Origin: Spongiibacter pelagi
GTDB lineage: Bacteria; Pseudomonadota; Gammaproteobacteria; Pseudomonadales; Spongiibacteraceae
Reading direction: 5' to 3'
NCBI RefSeq assembly: GCF_014705705.1
Contig: NZ_JACXLD010000003.1
Coordinates: 186,001 to 250,000 of the forward strand
DNA length: 64,000 nt
The position numbers were made by a program, and so were the translations under genes. Position 1 is the stretch's first letter; each line of letters starts with the position of its first letter. The notes beneath the pieces were generated by a model that saw nothing but the letters and a program-made list of their open reading frames with translations, ran no database searches and had not been told where the DNA came from. Positions 17,232 to 26,018 of this stretch are shown here, piece by piece.

Positions 17232-19073
17232 CTAGTTCAACCAAATTGGTGAGCTATAGGCACGCTCTTGAATTTCAGTAGGAATCTTGGAATCCAGCTT
17301 GATGCCGTAACGGGCGGCATCGTAGGTGGTCCAGCGGGGGGTTGGAATTTGTAAAACCCGAGCGTAATAAAAGGCAGATTGTCCGGGGGTAAAGTCAGGG
17401 TCTTGCCATTCGCCACGAAGGGTGCGGCTGCCAATATCATTGGTGTATTCAGCGGTTTTTGCGTTCACTGTGCTGCCAATGGGTTTTAGCGTGCCCTTGC
17501 GTGACAGTTTGCGCTTGCCGGCCCAGGCAACCTCGTAAATCTTTTCTTGGGTTTTGCCATTGGCATCCACCCAGCCTTTAATAATTTGCACGCGATCCAG
17601 TTTGGCATCGGTGGGATCCATCATCGCGTCTACTTGGAAGGTTGGTGCCGACTGTTGATCTTTAACGATACTGCCCATGGGCAGAGTGTTTTTTCCGTTT
17701 TGTAGATCAAAGCGCAGCGTAATGCGCGGGCCAGTGGTGGCATAAACCTCGCGGCGTTGCATGGCGTCAAAAATCGCTTCGCGGGTGTTGTCTTCTGCCC
17801 ACACAGCGGCATAACCCGAGGCGACCATTTCCCAGCCAAACACTTTCATTTCGCCAAAGCTGCCCAGCAGGTGCTTCCAGCGATCTGGGCTGGGTTCCAT
17901 ATAGGCCATTTTTCCGTAAAAGTTATCGGAATCGGCGGTGGCCAGCGCCGTGTGTGCATCGGTGGAGCCAATCATGCCGAACTGGTAGGGGTTAAGGCCG
18001 CGCTCGGTTTGAAATTTAAGGCCGTTTTTTAGCGCTTCGCGGGCGTACTCATATTGGAGCATGTCGTCTTGCTTTAAGGACGGGCCCAAATTGCCGGTGT
18101 CCCAGTTTTCAAAGTCGGCAAATTCATCATTGGGCGAAAGCAGGGGGTGCGCTTCGCCGTCGCCTTTTATTTGAGTGACTTCATAGAGTGGCTCCCAGCG
18201 CGCGCGAGTTTCCAGATATTCTTTGGTGAAGGGTTTTTGAGTGGCTGGGTTAATGTCTGGGAACATCAAACCATTACTGAGATTGCCGTTATGAGCAAGG
18301 GCGATTACTTTGCCGCCGGTCTTTTTCTCGTAGCTTTCCAGCCACTTCCAGAGGTCTTCCGGATTGCTGCTCTCCGCTGAGGTGAACGGAAGAACTTGCT
18401 CGGCAAAGCTGGCATCATCGCGATAAAGAATATTGCGGTGCAGGTTGTTGCCCTGTGGTGTTGAGGTCCATTCATAGCCAATAAGTGCGGTAAAACGGCC
18501 CGGTTCATTAAATTGATCTGCGGTTGCTACCTGTTTTTTCCAGACCTCTTTAAAGCCGTCTTTTTCATAGACAACTTTAGGTGCATTGCCGAGAGTCAGT
18601 GCTGCAACGACATCCATACCTGCTTGGTAGGCATCACCGCCTTTGCTGAGCAAACGCTGGCGCCAGCCTTGAATAATTGGTTCTTTGGTGAATTTAGGGT
18701 CATTGCTGTCCAGTACCTTTTTCATCACGCCCATCGCGTCGGAGTGGTCGGCAACGACTAGAAAATCTAATGGGCGAGACAGACGCACAGGCTGGCCGCT
18801 AGTGCTGTTAACTTGTTCACCACGGGCAAAGCGATACGCTGTGGCAGTATCCAGTCTTACCCCGAATGCGCGGGCATCGAGTGATAAGTCGGTATGTAAA
18901 TGGGTGTCGCCCCACAATACTCGTTTGGTGGAAGTAGCACTGGCATAGGGCGAATAAACTTGTTCGCTGCCAGCTTGGGTGGTGATGGACAGCGCCGAGG
19001 CGATAAATGAATAGATCAATTTATGGCGAAATTTTGGCGCTAATTTCGCGCGCTTACCACGCACAATAGACAT
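17232..19073 (-). CDS. DUF3604 protein, secreted PHP-like metal hydrolase, module 2
   Basis: 613 residues from ATG 19073, chosen because 'AAAGGAGA' lies five bases ahead; an upstream in-frame ATG at 19088 overlaps that ribosome binding site. N-terminal basic region and hydrophobic segment 'LIYSFIASALSITTQA' indicate export. Motifs 'LWGDTHLHTDLSLD' (His58, His60), 'FLVVADHSDAMG', 'LIGYEWTS', 'VIALAHNGNLSNG' and 'IGSTDAHTAL' match the module 1 protein and the PHP-like metal site. The reaction is unknown; a phosphoester, ester or carbamate hydrolase is the reasonable range. The C-terminal portion also aligns with module 1 ('YYARVLQIPTPRW' against 'YYVRVIQIPTARH'). Confidence 0.88.
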   Translation of the reverse strand: MSIVRGKRAKLAPKFRHKLIYSFIASALSITTQAGSEQVYSPYASATSTKRVLWGDTHLHTDLSLDARAFGVRLDTATAYRFARGEQVNSTSGQPVRLSRPLDFLVVADHSDAMGVMKKVLDSNDPKFTKEPIIQGWRQRLLSKGGDAYQAGMDVVAALTLGNAPKVVYEKDGFKEVWKKQVATADQFNEPGRFTALIGYEWTSTPQGNNLHRNILYRDDASFAEQVLPFTSAESSNPEDLWKWLESYEKKTGGKVIALAHNGNLSNGLMFPDINPATQKPFTKEYLETRARWEPLYEVTQIKGDGEAHPLLSPNDEFADFENWDTGNLGPSLKQDDMLQYEYAREALKNGLKFQTERGLNPYQFGMIGSTDAHTALATADSDNFYGKMAYMEPSPDRWKHLLGSFGEMKVFGWEMVASGYAAVWAEDNTREAIFDAMQRREVYATTGPRITLRFDLQNGKNTLPMGSIVKDQQSAPTFQVDAMMDPTDAKLDRVQIIKGWVDANGKTQEKIYEVAWAGKRKLSRKGTLKPIGSTVNAKTAEYTNDIGSRTLRGEWQDPDFTPGQSAFYYARVLQIPTPRWTTYDAARYGIKLDSKIPTEIQERAYSSPIWLN

Positions 19074-19131
19074 AATGTCTCCTTTCATATTTATTTTTAT
19101 TGCAGTCAAATTAAATGACTATTTTGAAAGA

Positions 19132-19177
19132 AGTATAGGTCTTTATTTAGACTTTGCTTGACGGTAAGCGGCGTCAA
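19132..19177 (-). promoter_or_regulatory. Candidate activator-dependent promoter of DUF3604 module 2
   Basis: A good -10 TATACT reads on the minus strand at 19132-19137. The hexamer at the -35 position (19155-19160, CAAGCA) is poor. An inverted repeat TTGACG-N8-CGTCAA (19158-19177) overlaps and lies just upstream of this -35. This arrangement is typical of promoters that need an activator touching the -35 region; an AraC protein of this locus is a candidate. Confidence 0.4.
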
Positions 19178-19244
19178 CTTGACAAATTGCGAATCCTTTT
19201 AAGTTTATCGATAAAAAATAGAATTTAGCGCCATATATTTATTG

Positions 19245-21053
19245 TTAGTATTTACTTAATAAAGCTGGCGGCACTTTGATCGACATACCCAATAACAACT
19301 GAGAATAACCCTTGCCTTGAGGGTCATTGCGCAAGCTGGCCACGCCACCACCACTGAGTACATCGTGCAGCAAAAAGTTTAGGCCATTGATGCCGGGCAA
19401 ATAAAAGCGTTCTACCGCATCCGCCTGTTCGGGATTTTCTAAAAAGTGACTAAAGGCGCGAGCGACCCGTTCTTCGGTCAATGCTTGGGCGATATACGGC
19501 AGGTATTCTTCACGGCGAGCAATCACGCCGATATTGGCTTTATTGCCTTTATCGCCGCTGCGCGCCCAGGCCAAATCTTCTAAAGAAACGGCTACCCAAT
19601 CTGCTTCTGCTGCGGCGAGGCAGGGTACAACATGCTCACTAATCACAGCAGGGTCAGTGCTGGCGACAGGCGCGCAATAACTTTCACACTGGCCATCCAT
19701 TTCTATGCGGATATCGAATTCGGTTTTTGGCACTAGCAGCGAAAACAGACGCACCACCATCGAGGGCTTGGGCATGCCGCCCTGAAAAATACTGAGCCCC
19801 GGAGGTGCCGCCAAGGCAACGCCTAAGGTTTCTTTTATCAATAATGCTACGCCCTTGGGGGAGGGGTGCATGGCGGCGATTTTAATATCTACTTCACGCG
19901 AGCTTTGTTGGCTGCGTTCTGCGCCGTAATGGCCTTCGCAGCCGATCACTTCAATGCAGGTTTCGGTGAAGTCGGGTAGGCCTGCTTGGGTGAGGGCGCG
20001 GCGTGCACGGATAAGCGCATTGTCGGCAAAAACACGAGCACGGCGTTCGGCATCGCGGCCGTAATAGGTATAGATTTGTCCGCCGCGAAAGCCGTCTTCC
20101 CAAGTCAGGCTGACTTTGTAGTGATCGGGGGCGGGGTAGCCTTTAGCGCCGCTAACGCTGACCTGATTTTCTGCGATTTGATTGAGCGTAACCTCTGAAA
20201 AATCACAAATAACATCGGGCAGAATATAGCGCTGGGGATCACCAATTTCATAAACCAATTGCTCGGCAACGGTGCCAATGGTCACGGCGCCGCCGGTGCC
20301 TTCCGGTTTGCAGCAAACAAAGCGGCTGTCGGCGTTGATTTCAACAATGGGGTAGCCCGCGTCGGCCAATGTATCGGCTACAGTTTCCCAGTCGGTGTAG
20401 TTGCCGCCGGTCATATGGGTGCCGCATTCAATGAGGTGGCCGGCAAGACTGGCTTGCGCTAGATGATCCCATTGCTCGGCTTGCCATGAAAACTCATGAA
20501 TACATGCCCCCAGCGTTACCGCGCTGTCGACACCGCGCCCGGTAACGACAATATCGGCGCCCATGGCCAGTGCTTGGGCTATGGGAAAAGCGCCTAGGTA
20601 GGCGTTGGCACTGACGATTTTTTCTAGCGCCGGAAACGACTTGCCGGAGAACATTTCGGTATACGCGGCGTCGGCCAGTTTTTGCTTTTCTTCAATCAAG
20701 TCGTCGCCGGTAATAATCGCGACTTTAAGGTTTAAACCTTGTTCAGCAATTAGAACGCGAATGGCTTCGCCGCAGGCTGTTGGGTTTTCACCGCCAGCAT
20801 TGGAGATGATTTTTACACCCTGCTTGGAAATTTCTTTTAAATTGGGTTTTAGTGCGGCGCTAACAAAGTCGGTGGCATAACCTAACTGGGGATCTTTGGC
20901 GCGAGCTTTGGCCATGATCGACATGGTAACTTCGGCCAGATAATCGTAAACGATATAGTCCAGATTGCCACTGGCAAGCAGTTGAGGCGTGGCTAGTGAG
21001 GCGTCACCCCAATAGCCGCTGGCACCACCGATTCGAATGCTGGAAGTTGTCAT
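19245..21053 (-). CDS. atuA: AtuA, acyclic terpene utilisation protein (DUF1446)
   Basis: 602 residues. AtuA is the marker protein of the citronellol/geraniol degradation operon of pseudomonads; its exact reaction is not established. Family features: 'IRIGGASGYWGD' at the start, 'NAGGENPTACGEAI', 'ADIVVTGRGVDSAVTLGACIHEF', 'HLIECGTHMTGGNYTDW' and 'GTGGAVTIGTVAEQLVYEI'. The C-terminus 'LAWARSGDKGNKANIGVIAR' is the small AtuA-like domain, fused here as in pseudomonads. Start ATG 21053 with 'AAGGAGA' six bases ahead. It is the last gene of the minus-strand Atu operon. Confidence 0.93.
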   Translation of the reverse strand: MTTSSIRIGGASGYWGDASLATPQLLASGNLDYIVYDYLAEVTMSIMAKARAKDPQLGYATDFVSAALKPNLKEISKQGVKIISNAGGENPTACGEAIRVLIAEQGLNLKVAIITGDDLIEEKQKLADAAYTEMFSGKSFPALEKIVSANAYLGAFPIAQALAMGADIVVTGRGVDSAVTLGACIHEFSWQAEQWDHLAQASLAGHLIECGTHMTGGNYTDWETVADTLADAGYPIVEINADSRFVCCKPEGTGGAVTIGTVAEQLVYEIGDPQRYILPDVICDFSEVTLNQIAENQVSVSGAKGYPAPDHYKVSLTWEDGFRGGQIYTYYGRDAERRARVFADNALIRARRALTQAGLPDFTETCIEVIGCEGHYGAERSQQSSREVDIKIAAMHPSPKGVALLIKETLGVALAAPPGLSIFQGGMPKPSMVVRLFSLLVPKTEFDIRIEMDGQCESYCAPVASTDPAVISEHVVPCLAAAEADWVAVSLEDLAWARSGDKGNKANIGVIARREEYLPYIAQALTEERVARAFSHFLENPEQADAVERFYLPGINGLNFLLHDVLSGGGVASLRNDPQGKGYSQLLLGMSIKVPPALLSKY

Positions 21054-21149
21054 AATGTCTCCTTGGTTCTGCCGCGCTAATTATTAAACTAGTTATACAA
21101 GGAAGTTCTGATTAATGTCGCGAGTGCAGTAATTAATCAGGGCTTCCTT

Positions 21150-21977
21150 TTAGGGGTCAACAAAAATATCTAAACCCACTTCCGTGCAACTCGGGTCATT
21201 TTTGTATTGATCAAAATCCGTAACACCACGCTCGCGCAGCAGGGTTTCGTCGATAAAGGTTTCGCCGGTCACTTCTTTGCTGTTACTAATCAAAATTTCA
21301 TAAGCGGCATCGGCCATGATCGCCGGAGTGCGTGAAGAATGTAGCAATGCTTTATCTATAGCGAACTCTACTGCTGCGGTGGCGATGGTGGTTTGTGGCC
21401 ACAGTGCATTAGAGGCCACGCCATCATGGCGCAACTCTTCAGCTAGTCCCAAGGCAATCAGCGACATGCTGTATTTGGTGACGGTGTAGGGAATATGCAC
21501 GCCTAGCCAGTGTTTGCCCAAGTTGATTGGCGGTGACAGGGTGATGATGTGTGCATTGCTGGATTTTTTCAGGTAGGGAATTGCCGCTTGCGAGCACACC
21601 AAGGTGCCGCGCGTATTGATGGAGTGAATCAGATCGAAACGCTTCATTGGCGTGTTTTGAGTGTTTTCCAAAAAGATCGCGCTGGCGTTATTAATCAGTG
21701 CGTCTATGCCGCCAAAGGTGGCTGCCGCTTGTTCCATCGCCGCTTGAACTTGGGCTTCGTCGCGCACGTCTAACTTCAGTGCCAAGGCTTTGCCGCCGGC
21801 TTGTTCAACTTCTGCGGCAACGGTGTGGATGGTGCCGGGCAGTTTAGGATGGGGTTCATCTGATTTGGCGGCGATAACGATATTGGCACCGTCGCGGGCG
21901 CAGCGCAGTGCGATCTCGCGGCCAATGCCACGGCTGGCGCCGGTAATAAAAATAGTTTTGTTTGCTAGGGATGACAT
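21150..21977 (-). CDS. HSDL2-like short-chain dehydrogenase of the Atu operon
   Basis: 275 residues. Rossmann motif 'TGASRGIG' (about 12-19), 'NNASAI', and active-site 'YTVTK' with Tyr/Lys; the long insert 'SPPINLGKHWLGVHIP' is typical of the HSDL2-like SDR group. It would oxidise or reduce a hydroxy/keto group using NAD(P), possibly terpene alcohol to aldehyde or a hydroxyacyl-CoA. P. aeruginosa has two SDRs in its operon (AtuB, AtuG) and I cannot say which this matches. It lies between atuF (17-base gap) and atuA. Start ATG 21977 with 'GGAGA' upstream. Confidence 0.85.
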   Translation of the reverse strand: MSSLANKTIFITGASRGIGREIALRCARDGANIVIAAKSDEPHPKLPGTIHTVAAEVEQAGGKALALKLDVRDEAQVQAAMEQAAATFGGIDALINNASAIFLENTQNTPMKRFDLIHSINTRGTLVCSQAAIPYLKKSSNAHIITLSPPINLGKHWLGVHIPYTVTKYSMSLIALGLAEELRHDGVASNALWPQTTIATAAVEFAIDKALLHSSRTPAIMADAAYEILISNSKEVTGETFIDETLLRERGVTDFDQYKNDPSCTEVGLDIFVDP

Positions 21978-21993
21978 GGTTTATCTCCTGTAT

Positions 21994-23982
21994 TTATTCG
22001 GCGCTGTCGGCGGTTACGCTGACCAGAAGCTGACGGATTTTGACTTGATCACCGGCCTTCACGGTGAGGCTTTCAACAACGCCATCGACGTCGGCCTTGA
22101 GTTGGTGTTCCATTTTCATGGCTTCTAAAACAACCAAGGTTTGGCCCTTGCTGACGGTATCGCCTTCCTTCACCAAGACATCGACAATGGCGCCGTCCAT
22201 CGAGGCGAGGATGCGGCCATTGCCGGCACTGCTACCTTTCTTGGCAGCGTAAGTGGTGTTTTCAAAGCAGGCGTTGCCGAATTCACTGTTGAGCAATAAG
22301 CGGTCGCCATCAATGTGATAGCTGACTTTTTCGCGCACGCCATTTTTGATGTACACGCATTGCTTGGCATCGGCGCTGATTATTTGCAGGCTGAGCGTAT
22401 TTTCGCCCTGACGCACTTCATAGCTTGGCTGCTGGCCTGAAGCCGTCACATTCATTTCAACGCTATAGGTTTCACCTTCGTGGCTGAGGCGATATTGCCA
22501 AGGCGCGCTGGCACCATTTCGCCAACTCAGTAATTCGGCGTTGTGGGCGCTGTTCACGCCGCTATGGGTGTACATCAAAATTGCAGCCAGGCCGAGGGCT
22601 TGTAATGACGGCGGGGCGGCTTGAATGCTGACATCGTCACTAAAATGCTGTTCGATAAAGGCGGTGGTGGCGCCGCCCTCGGCAAATACTGGATGACGCA
22701 AAATATTGGCGAGGAAGCGCTGGTTGTTGTTTACGCCTAGTAACAGCGTATCTTCTACCGCGCAGATCAAGCGGCGGCGAGCTTCTTCGCGATTGCTACC
22801 GTAGGCGATGATTTTAGCCAACATGGGATCGTAGTGCGGGCTTACGGTTTGACCCTCGCGGATACCGTGGTCAATACGCACGCCTTCGCTCTCTGGTAAT
22901 TGCCAGCGGATCACATCGCCGGTTTGCGGCATAAAGTTATTGCGTGGGTCTTCGGCGTAGAGCCGTACTTCCATGGCGTGACCCGTTAGCGAAATTTGTT
23001 CCTGAGTCAGTGGTAGCGTTTCACCGGCGGCGACTTTAATTTGCCAGGCGACCAGATCTTGTCCGGTAATTAATTCGGTAACGGGGTGCTCTACTTGCAG
23101 ACGGGTATTCATTTCCAGAAAGTAGAAATTGCCATCGGCGTCGGCCAAAAATTCGACCGTGCCCGCGCCGCGATAATTGCAGGCTTTGGCGGCATTCACC
23201 GCCGCTTCGCCCATGCGGGCGCGAAGGGCTTCGCTGACAAAAGGCGAGGGCGCTTCTTCAACCACTTTTTGGTGGCGGCGTTGAATAGAGCAGTCGCGTT
23301 CACCCAGATACACGGCATTTCCGTGTTGGTCGGCAAACACTTGAATTTCGATATGGCGGGGTTGGATAACCGCGCGTTCCAAAATTAGCTCGCCACTGCC
23401 AAAGGCGCTTTTGGCTTCGGAGGCTGCGGTTTTAATGCTGGCTTCCAGCTCTGACTCTTCCATAACCAAACGCATGCCGCGACCGCCACCACCGGCGGAG
23501 GCTTTGACCATAAGCGGAAAACCAATTCGTTGGGCTTCGCTAATCAAGCGCTGAGCATCTTGATCGCTTTCTTGGTAACCGGGAATACAAGGTACGCCAG
23601 CTTCGATCATGGCAATTTTGGATAAGCGTTTGCTGCCCATTAATTCAATGGCTTCTGGCGAGGGGCCAATAAAAGTGATGCCAGCGTTTTCGCAATCGCG
23701 GGCAAAACCGGCATTTTCAGAGAGAAAGCCGTAGCCGGGATGAATGGCATCGGCGCCAGTTTGTTTGGCTGCGGCCAGAATTTTTTCCGCGACTAGGTAA
23801 GATTCGCCGACGGGGGCGGCACCTATGCAAACCGCTTGATCGGCAGCTTGCACATGCAGGGCATTGGCATCGGCCTCGCTGTATACGGCGACAGTTCTAT
23901 AGCCCAGTGCTTTTGCGGTGCGGATAACGCGAACGGCAATTTCACCACGGTTGGCAATCAGAATTTTTTGAATGCTATTCAT
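21994..23982 (-). CDS. atuF: Geranyl-CoA carboxylase alpha subunit (biotin carboxylase + BCCP)
   Basis: 662 residues. Biotin carboxylase domain first ('ILIANRGEIAVRVIRTA', ATP loop 'KASAGGGGRGMR', 'EMNTRLQVEHPVTE'), a middle linking region, then a biotinyl domain with 'LEAMKMEH' (biotin Lys at about 623). With AtuC it carboxylates cis-geranyl-CoA in acyclic terpene breakdown. The close relative LiuD acts on methylcrotonyl-CoA. The assignment rests on the adjacent atuA and lack of a 3-hydroxy-3-methylglutaryl-CoA lyase gene. ATG 23982 follows an in-frame GTG at 23985. Confidence 0.88.
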   Translation of the reverse strand: MNSIQKILIANRGEIAVRVIRTAKALGYRTVAVYSEADANALHVQAADQAVCIGAAPVGESYLVAEKILAAAKQTGADAIHPGYGFLSENAGFARDCENAGITFIGPSPEAIELMGSKRLSKIAMIEAGVPCIPGYQESDQDAQRLISEAQRIGFPLMVKASAGGGGRGMRLVMEESELEASIKTAASEAKSAFGSGELILERAVIQPRHIEIQVFADQHGNAVYLGERDCSIQRRHQKVVEEAPSPFVSEALRARMGEAAVNAAKACNYRGAGTVEFLADADGNFYFLEMNTRLQVEHPVTELITGQDLVAWQIKVAAGETLPLTQEQISLTGHAMEVRLYAEDPRNNFMPQTGDVIRWQLPESEGVRIDHGIREGQTVSPHYDPMLAKIIAYGSNREEARRRLICAVEDTLLLGVNNNQRFLANILRHPVFAEGGATTAFIEQHFSDDVSIQAAPPSLQALGLAAILMYTHSGVNSAHNAELLSWRNGASAPWQYRLSHEGETYSVEMNVTASGQQPSYEVRQGENTLSLQIISADAKQCVYIKNGVREKVSYHIDGDRLLLNSEFGNACFENTTYAAKKGSSAGNGRILASMDGAIVDVLVKEGDTVSKGQTLVVLEAMKMEHQLKADVDGVVESLTVKAGDQVKIRQLLVSVTADSAE

Positions 23983-24027
23983 CACTCGTTTCTCAATTTG
24001 TTATTTATCTCTGCGCTTGAGCAGGTC

Positions 24028-24837
24028 TTACTGTGCCCAACTGGCAGCGCGTTTTTCGACAAAGGCTTGGGTACCTTCGCGGCCTTCGTCGCCTTGTACT
24101 GCCGTTGAGAACTGCTGTGCGGCCTTATCGAGCAGGGTTTCATGCTCCACTTGTCCCACACTTAAAATCAGCTCTTTGGTGACACGATTGGCCAGCGGTG
24201 CACAGCGTTTAATTTGTTTAAGTTGCTGGGCAAGTAGCTCGTCCATCGCCTCGGGAGAGTCGGTAGTAAAGTGCACCACGCCCAAGGCTTTTGCTTCTTC
24301 CCCTTTGAAACGCGCACCGGTTAGCACGAGTCGGCGGGCTTGAGTTAAACCGACGCGGTTAACAACAAACGGGGCAATTTGCGCAGGTGGTAAACCGAGA
24401 CTGGTTTCCGGTAAGCCAAACTGGGCGTTGATGTCGGCAATGGCGATATCTGAAATACAGGCGAGACCGAAGCCGCCACCGAGAACCGCACCTTCGAGCA
24501 GGGTGATTACAACTTGCGGGGCATAGTTGGCCTTGGTAATCATGCGACCAAACGCGCGATTTAAAACAAAGAAGGGATCTTCGCCATCGTTTTGACTAGC
24601 GGCTTCACGCGCGCGGCTCATATCTTTAATGTCGCCGCCCGCACAGAAATTGGCATCGGCGCCGCGTAATACAACAGCGCGGATATCACTGCGATCGGCA
24701 ATGGCATCAAAAGTCGCCATCACTTCGTTCACCAGTTTCAGGTTCATGGCATTGCGAACCTGAGGGCGGTTCAACGTCAGGTGCAGTACACCGGCTTCTT
24801 CGCGCAATAGAATTTCTTCACAAACAGGAAGACTCAT
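24028..24837 (-). CDS. atuE: Isohexenylglutaconyl-CoA hydratase (crotonase family)
   Basis: 269 residues. Crotonase fold: 'LNRPQVRNAMNLKL', oxyanion-hole 'ANFCAGGDIKDM', 'EGAVLGGGFGLACISDIAIA', and 'FGLPETSLGLPPAQIAPFVV' with the catalytic Glu region. In the Atu pathway it hydrates isohexenylglutaconyl-CoA, the product of geranyl-CoA carboxylase. It starts three bases after the acyl-CoA dehydrogenase stop codon, with 'AAGGGGGG' inside the end of that gene as ribosome binding site, so translation is coupled. A LiuC-like specificity cannot be excluded from sequence alone. Confidence 0.85.
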   Translation of the reverse strand: MSLPVCEEILLREEAGVLHLTLNRPQVRNAMNLKLVNEVMATFDAIADRSDIRAVVLRGADANFCAGGDIKDMSRAREAASQNDGEDPFFVLNRAFGRMITKANYAPQVVITLLEGAVLGGGFGLACISDIAIADINAQFGLPETSLGLPPAQIAPFVVNRVGLTQARRLVLTGARFKGEEAKALGVVHFTTDSPEAMDELLAQQLKQIKRCAPLANRVTKELILSVGQVEHETLLDKAAQQFSTAVQGDEGREGTQAFVEKRAASWAQ

Positions 24838-24840
24838 GAC

Positions 24841-25998
24841 TCAGCCCCCCTTGCCGGGGTGAATGCCCAATTGCTTGGCGATAATGCCAATCATCACTTC
24901 ATCGACGCCACCGCCGATGGGAACCAGGCGAGAGTCACGGTAAAAACGGTTGATAATGGATTCTTCAACATAGCCCATGCCGCCCCAGAATTGCAGGCAT
25001 TTATCGGGAATGCTGCGGCTGAGTCGGCCCGCCATCAGCTTGGCCATAGAAGCCAGTTTGGTGATATCTTCGCCGTTGATATGGCATTCGGTAGCGCGGT
25101 AGAGAATCGAGCGCAAGGCCTCGCATTCGCTCTGCATTTCTGCCAGCGCGTAGTAAATGCTTTGATTGTGGATCAGCGGCTGGCCAAAGGCTTTGCGTTC
25201 CTGTGTGTAGGTGATGGTGCTGCTTACACAGGTTTCCAACTGGCTCAGTGCCATGGCGGTGCCGAACAGACGCTCTTCTTGGAACTGCTGCATTTGGTAG
25301 ATAAAGCCTTTGCCTTCCTCACCAATGCGGTAACGCTGGGGCACCCGTACATTGTCAAAAAACACCGGTGCGGTATCTGAAGAGCGCATCCCCATTTTTT
25401 TCAGCTTGCCCGCCACGCTCACACCGGGGGTATTGGCGGGGACGATAATCAGGGATTTATTGGCGTGTTTGGGGCCGTCACCGGTATTGGCTAGCACGCA
25501 GAAATAGTCGGCCTGAGTGGCATTGGTAATCCACATTTTGCTGCCATTTAAAATATAGTCATCGCCGTCTTTGCGGGCGGTGGTGGTGATGGCGGCAACA
25601 TCGGAACCGGCATCGGGCTCAGATACGGCAATAGAGGCGACCATTTCGCCGCTAATGGCGGGAGCGAGGAATTCTTCGCGCAGTGTATCGCTGCCAAACG
25701 ACGCCAGTGCCGGTGTCGCCATATTGGTTTGCACACCAATCGCCAGTGGCACGCCGCCGCAATGTGCCGTGGCAATGGCTTCGGCAAACACCACTTCAAA
25801 ACTGTAATCCAAACCCATTCCGCCATAGGCTTCGGGCTTGGTAATGCCGAGCATGCCGCGCTCGCCTAATTTGCGAAACAGCGCATGGGCGGGGAAGATG
25901 CCTTCGGCCTCCCACTGTTCGATAAAGGGGTTCATTTCCGCTTCTACAAAAGCCAGCACCGAGCGGCGCAATTCATTGTGTTCCTGAGTAAAGAGCAT
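24841..25998 (-). CDS. atuD: Citronellyl-CoA dehydrogenase-like acyl-CoA dehydrogenase
   Basis: 385 residues, FAD-dependent acyl-CoA dehydrogenase. Motifs: 'AVSEPDAGSDVAAITTTA' (FAD/substrate), 'WITNATQADYFCVLANT', 'ERKAFGQPLI', 'QFWGGMGYVEESIINRFYRD' and the C-terminal 'GGGVDEVMIGIIAK'. In the Atu operon this position is held by citronellyl-CoA dehydrogenase, which makes geranyl-CoA. It sits between atuC (20-base gap) and atuE (3-base gap). Start ATG 25998 with 'GGGGAGA' upstream. A second member of the family is divergently encoded at 27826. Confidence 0.87.
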   Translation of the reverse strand: MLFTQEHNELRRSVLAFVEAEMNPFIEQWEAEGIFPAHALFRKLGERGMLGITKPEAYGGMGLDYSFEVVFAEAIATAHCGGVPLAIGVQTNMATPALASFGSDTLREEFLAPAISGEMVASIAVSEPDAGSDVAAITTTARKDGDDYILNGSKMWITNATQADYFCVLANTGDGPKHANKSLIIVPANTPGVSVAGKLKKMGMRSSDTAPVFFDNVRVPQRYRIGEEGKGFIYQMQQFQEERLFGTAMALSQLETCVSSTITYTQERKAFGQPLIHNQSIYYALAEMQSECEALRSILYRATECHINGEDITKLASMAKLMAGRLSRSIPDKCLQFWGGMGYVEESIINRFYRDSRLVPIGGGVDEVMIGIIAKQLGIHPGKGG

Positions 25999-26018
25999 GA
26001 TGTATTTCTCCCCTTAAA

